A stretch of 64,000 nt of DNA, taken from the NCBI RefSeq assembly GCF_042956465.1, contig NZ_JBIBGL010000001.1, forward strand, positions 800,663 to 864,662, in the 5' to 3' direction. This DNA is from Embleya sp042956465. GTDB lineage: Bacteria; Actinomycetota; Actinomycetes; Streptomycetales; Streptomycetaceae. The stretch's first letter is position 1; the number at the start of each line of letters is the position of its first letter. The notes under the pieces were generated by a model. It was not told where the DNA came from and made no database searches. It saw only the letters and a program-made list of their open reading frames with translations. This document shows positions 61,298 to 64,000 of the stretch, one piece after another. Both the position numbers and the translations under genes were made by a program.

Positions 61298-62440
61298 ATG
61301 TCTGTTGTCCGTCGCCGTCCTGCCGCCCGCGTGAGCGTGCTGGGCACCGGATTGCTGCTCGCCTTGCCGCTGGCACTCACCGCGTGCAGCAGCAGCGACG
61401 AATCCTCCGGCGACGCCGTCAAGGTCACCGCCAAGGACAAGTCCTGCGACGTCGCCAAGAAGGACTGGCCGGCCGGCAAGAACAGCATCAAGGTGACCAA
61501 CAAGGGCAACCAGGTCACCGAGCTGTACGTCTACGCCCAGGGCGACCGGATCGTCACCGAGCGGGAGAACATCGGCCCCGGCACCTCGGCGACGCTGAAC
61601 TTCGAGATCAAGGCCGGCACGTACGAGGTCGCCTGCAAGCCCGGCATGAAGGGCGACGGCATCCGGCAGACGATCACCGTCGCCGGCACCCCCGCCGAGA
61701 AGCCGGTCGACCCCCGACTCGCCCAGGCGGTCGCGCACTACCGCGCCTTCACCACCACGACGGTCGACCAGATGTTGCCGATCGCCACCGACTTCGTGAA
61801 CGCGGTCAAGGCCGGCGACGTGGCCAAGGCCAAGGACCTCTACCCCAAGTCGCGCCTGGGCTGGGAGACCATCGAGCCGGTCGCGGAGAGCTTCGGCGAC
61901 CTCGACCCGCAGATGGACGCCCGTGAGGCGGACCTGGAGCCGGGCCAGGAGTGGTCCGGCTGGCACCGGATCGAGAAGGCGCTGTGGACGACCGGGCAGA
62001 TCACCGACGCGGAGAAGGGCTACGCCGACCGTCTGCTGGCCGACCTCAAGACGCTCCAGTCGAAGGTGGGCACGGCCGAGATCACCCCGACCTCGATCGC
62101 CAACGGCGCCAAGGAACTCCTCGACGAGGTGGCCACCGGCAAGGTCACCGGTGAGGAAGAGGCGTTCAGCCACACCGACCTGTGGGACTTCGTGGGCAAC
62201 GTGGACGGCGCGAAGAAGGCGTTCGACCTGCTGAAGCCGTACGTGGCGGAGAAGGACGCGGCGCTGGCCGGCACCCTCGACGGCGAGTTCGCCAAGATCC
62301 AGGGCCTGCTGAACAAGTACAAGCAGGGCGAGGGCTACGTTTCCTACGACACCGTCGACGACGCCAAGCGCAAGGAACTCTCGGACGCGGTCAACGCGCT
62401 CGGCGAGCCGCTGTCCAAGCTGGCCGGCGTCGTCGCCTAG
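61298..62440 (+). CDS. efeO: Iron uptake system lipoprotein EfeO
   Basis: 380 residues. The signal peptide ends in the lipobox LTAC (C30), so the protein is a membrane-anchored lipoprotein. Residues about 45-125 form a cupredoxin-like EfeO N-domain with CDVAKKDWPAG and YEVACKPGMKGDG. The rest is the imelysin/M75 domain with the metal motif GWHRIEKALW (H223, E226). EfeO binds iron outside the membrane and hands it to the permease EfeU. ATG 61298 has GGGAGAG just upstream. It is first in an efeO-efeB unit (91 nt gap) behind an iron box; efeU is not in the window upstream and may be elsewhere. Confidence 0.92.
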   Translation: MSVVRRRPAARVSVLGTGLLLALPLALTACSSSDESSGDAVKVTAKDKSCDVAKKDWPAGKNSIKVTNKGNQVTELYVYAQGDRIVTERENIGPGTSATLNFEIKAGTYEVACKPGMKGDGIRQTITVAGTPAEKPVDPRLAQAVAHYRAFTTTTVDQMLPIATDFVNAVKAGDVAKAKDLYPKSRLGWETIEPVAESFGDLDPQMDAREADLEPGQEWSGWHRIEKALWTTGQITDAEKGYADRLLADLKTLQSKVGTAEITPTSIANGAKELLDEVATGKVTGEEEAFSHTDLWDFVGNVDGAKKAFDLLKPYVAEKDAALAGTLDGEFAKIQGLLNKYKQGEGYVSYDTVDDAKRKELSDAVNALGEPLSKLAGVVA

Positions 62441-62531
62441 TCGTGCCGCACACCGCTACGGGCCGCGAACCGGCCGCCACCCGTGGCCGGACACGTCGCC
62501 GGCCGCACCGAACGTCCATAGGGAGGGCCTC

Positions 62532-63809
62532 ATGACCGAGAGCGAACACGGCACCGAAACGGTCGAGCCGTCGGGCGACGGTGTCAGTCGACGGGCCCTG
62601 CTGGGCTGGACCGGCGGCGCGCTCGTGGTCGGCGCCGCCGCAGCCGGCGGGGTGGCCACCGCCGTCACCGGGACCGACGACAAGTCGTCCGCGCCGGTCC
62701 TGGGCGCGGTCGACTTCCACGGCGTCAACCAGGCCGGCATCGCCACCCCGGTGCAGGACCGGCTGCACTTCTGCGTCTTCGACGTGATCACCGACGACCG
62801 CGCCAAGCTGGTCCGCATGCTGCAGCAGTGGACCGCCGCGGCGGCCGCGATGACCGCCGGCAAGGCGATCGGGACCGGCGCGGACAGCGGCGTTCCGGAG
62901 TCGCCGCCGGACGACACCGGCGAGGCGGTCGGCCTGCCGCCGAACAACCTCACGCTCACCGTCGGGTTCGGCCCCTCGCTGTTCACCAAGGACGGCAGGG
63001 ACCGGTTCCAGATCGCCGCGAAGAAGCCCGAGGCGCTCGCCGAACTGCCGCTGTTCCCGGGCGACAAGCTCGACCCGCAGCGCTCGGGCGGCGACATCGC
63101 GGTCCAGGCCTGCTCGGACGACCCGCAGGTCGCGGTGCACGCGATCCGCAACCTGGCCAGGATCGGCTTCGGCGTGGTGTCGGTGCGCTGGTCCCAACTG
63201 GGCTTCGGCAAGACCTCCTCGACCACGCCCGAGGCGATGACCCCGCGCAACCTGTTCGGGTTCAAGGACGGCACGCGCAACATCGCCGGCACCGAGACCG
63301 ACCGACTGCGCGAGCACGTGTGGGTGCCGGCCGGTGAGGGCCCGCAGTGGATGGCGGGCGGGTCGTACCTGGTCGCCCGCCGGATCCGGATGCACATCGA
63401 GACCTGGGACCGGACCTCGCTGCAGGAGCAGCAGGACGTGATCGGCCGGTCCAAGGGCGTCGGCGCGCCGCACGGCGCGACCGGCGAGCACGACGTGGTT
63501 CCGCTCAAGGCGCTGCCGGAGAACTCGCACGTGCGGTTGTCCCACCCCGACTCCAACCACGGTGCGACCATCCTGCGCCGCGGCTACTCGTTCGTGGACG
63601 GCTCGGACGGGCTCGGCCGACTGGAGGCGGGCCTGTTCTTCCTGGCCTACCAGCGCGATCCGCGCAAGGGCTTCATCCCGCTTCAGCAGCAGCTGGCCGC
63701 CAAGGACGCGATGAACGAGTACATCCAGCACGTGGGCTCGGCGCTGTTCGCCTGCCCCGGCGGGGTGCGCGGCGCGGACGACTACTGGGGCAAGGCGCTG
63801 TTCGCCTGA
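62532..63809 (+). CDS. efeB: Dyp-type peroxidase EfeB (Tat-exported)
   Basis: 425 residues. The N-terminus has a twin-arginine signal (SRRALLGW, R20-R21, then a long Ala/Gly hydrophobic core), so the haem enzyme is exported folded. The Dyp signature GFKDGTRN supplies the catalytic aspartate; VARRIRMHIETWDRTSLQEQ and GATILRRGYSFVDG are further family blocks near the haem ligand histidine. EfeB oxidises ferrous iron or releases iron from haem-like compounds for EfeO/EfeU. ATG 62532 has GGGAGG at 62521-62526. It is the second gene of the iron-boxed operon and ends before a perfect bidirectional terminator. Confidence 0.93.
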   Translation: MTESEHGTETVEPSGDGVSRRALLGWTGGALVVGAAAAGGVATAVTGTDDKSSAPVLGAVDFHGVNQAGIATPVQDRLHFCVFDVITDDRAKLVRMLQQWTAAAAAMTAGKAIGTGADSGVPESPPDDTGEAVGLPPNNLTLTVGFGPSLFTKDGRDRFQIAAKKPEALAELPLFPGDKLDPQRSGGDIAVQACSDDPQVAVHAIRNLARIGFGVVSVRWSQLGFGKTSSTTPEAMTPRNLFGFKDGTRNIAGTETDRLREHVWVPAGEGPQWMAGGSYLVARRIRMHIETWDRTSLQEQQDVIGRSKGVGAPHGATGEHDVVPLKALPENSHVRLSHPDSNHGATILRRGYSFVDGSDGLGRLEAGLFFLAYQRDPRKGFIPLQQQLAAKDAMNEYIQHVGSALFACPGGVRGADDYWGKALFA

Positions 63810-63850
63810 GCGCTCGCGAAGGGGCGACCGGCGCCGCATACGTGGATTCC

Positions 63851-63887
63851 CGAAGGGCCCGATCCGAGGTACGGATCGGGCCCTTCG
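63851..63887. terminator. Bidirectional terminator after efeB
   Basis: CGAAGGGCCCGATCC (63851-63865), a 7-nt loop, GGATCGGGCCCTTCG (63873-63887): a perfect 15-bp stem between efeB and the convergent gene at the right edge. Confidence 0.85.
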
Positions 63888-63905
63888 CGCATGCGTGCCG
63901 GCTGC

Positions 63906-64000
63906 TCAGGCGGCGGCCGTGGTCTCCCGGGACTCCTGCGCCGCCGGGGTGTTGGTGCGGCCCTTGGGGAGGAGGAGGAACAGGGCCATGACGGGGAGGA
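63906..64000 (-). CDS. 3' end of a leftward gene, probably a membrane protein
   Basis: The last 30 codons of a leftward gene are visible, ending at TGA 63908-63906. They read as a hydrophobic end (VMALFLLLPKG) followed by a short polar tail RTNTPAAQESRETTAAA, as at the C-terminus of MFS-type transporters. The gene cannot be named from this fragment. Confidence 0.5.
   Translation of the reverse strand, partial: LPVMALFLLLPKGRTNTPAAQESRETTAAA

Overview
The window is very GC-rich, with GTG and ATG starts, purine-rich ribosome binding sites, several leaderless-looking genes and typical actinomycete families (SPOR-like, TerD, AMIN-like, SigE-family sigma factor, Ada-AlkA fusion, Dyp-type EfeB, LCP protein). 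It is a chromosomal segment of a Streptomyces-like actinomycete (order Streptomycetales). The genus cannot be fixed from the sequence alone. 97 N bases at 39291-39387 mark an assembly gap inside a short tandem repeat.

Left part (1-15.5 kb): a truncated TerD-family gene; a three-gene ABC exporter (two ABC-2 permeases and an ATPase); a 1025-residue superfamily 1 helicase-like protein with a Vsr-like C-terminus and alanine/glycine-rich inserts; a BCCT osmolyte transporter; a class II aldolase; two small secreted proteins; a membrane-anchored Ser/Thr kinase; a SPOR-like protein; an MFS drug exporter; and two unknowns.

Middle (15.7-44 kb): an anti-sigma-type ATP-binding protein; a NIS siderophore synthetase (IucA/IucC) paired with a PP2C-like protein; a secreted metallophosphoesterase; an AbiEi/DUF559-like protein; an alkylation-repair operon (Ada-AlkA and Ogt overlapping by 4 nt); a DUF2252 protein; a SigE-family sigma factor with a membrane partner; a Cds1-like PLP enzyme; a PH-domain protein; a Gfo/Idh/MocA oxidoreductase; aconitase behind a TamR/MarR-like palindrome; asparaginase; a ROK regulator with three GTTCAGG half-sites; dxs; an APC amino-acid permease; and a leftward SDR, LLM flavin oxidoreductase and EthD-like cluster of unknown substrate.

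Accessory-looking segment (44.1-55.2 kb): 1.3 kb of degenerate GC-rich repeats, an 884-residue unknown protein, a 37-bp tandem repeat, a RelE-like/UvrD helicase, a sigma-region-4/HARE-HTH-like protein, and a divergent DUF262/HNH (GmrSD-like) protein whose 3' end is the first unit of a 17-bp tandem array. Its gene content and divergent operator-bearing promoter make it the best candidate here for an undescribed defence or DNA-transaction system.

Right part (55.2-64 kb): an LCP cell-wall ligase, a GNAT acetyltransferase, a fatty-acid beta-oxidation pair (thiolase and multifunctional FadB/J-like enzyme, overlapping by 4 nt), then efeO-efeB for iron uptake behind a clear DtxR/IdeR/DmdR-type iron box, and the 3' end of a leftward gene. 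Iron and oxidative stress recur (efeOB, siderophore synthetase, aconitase operator), but physical linkage is loose and shared control is inference.
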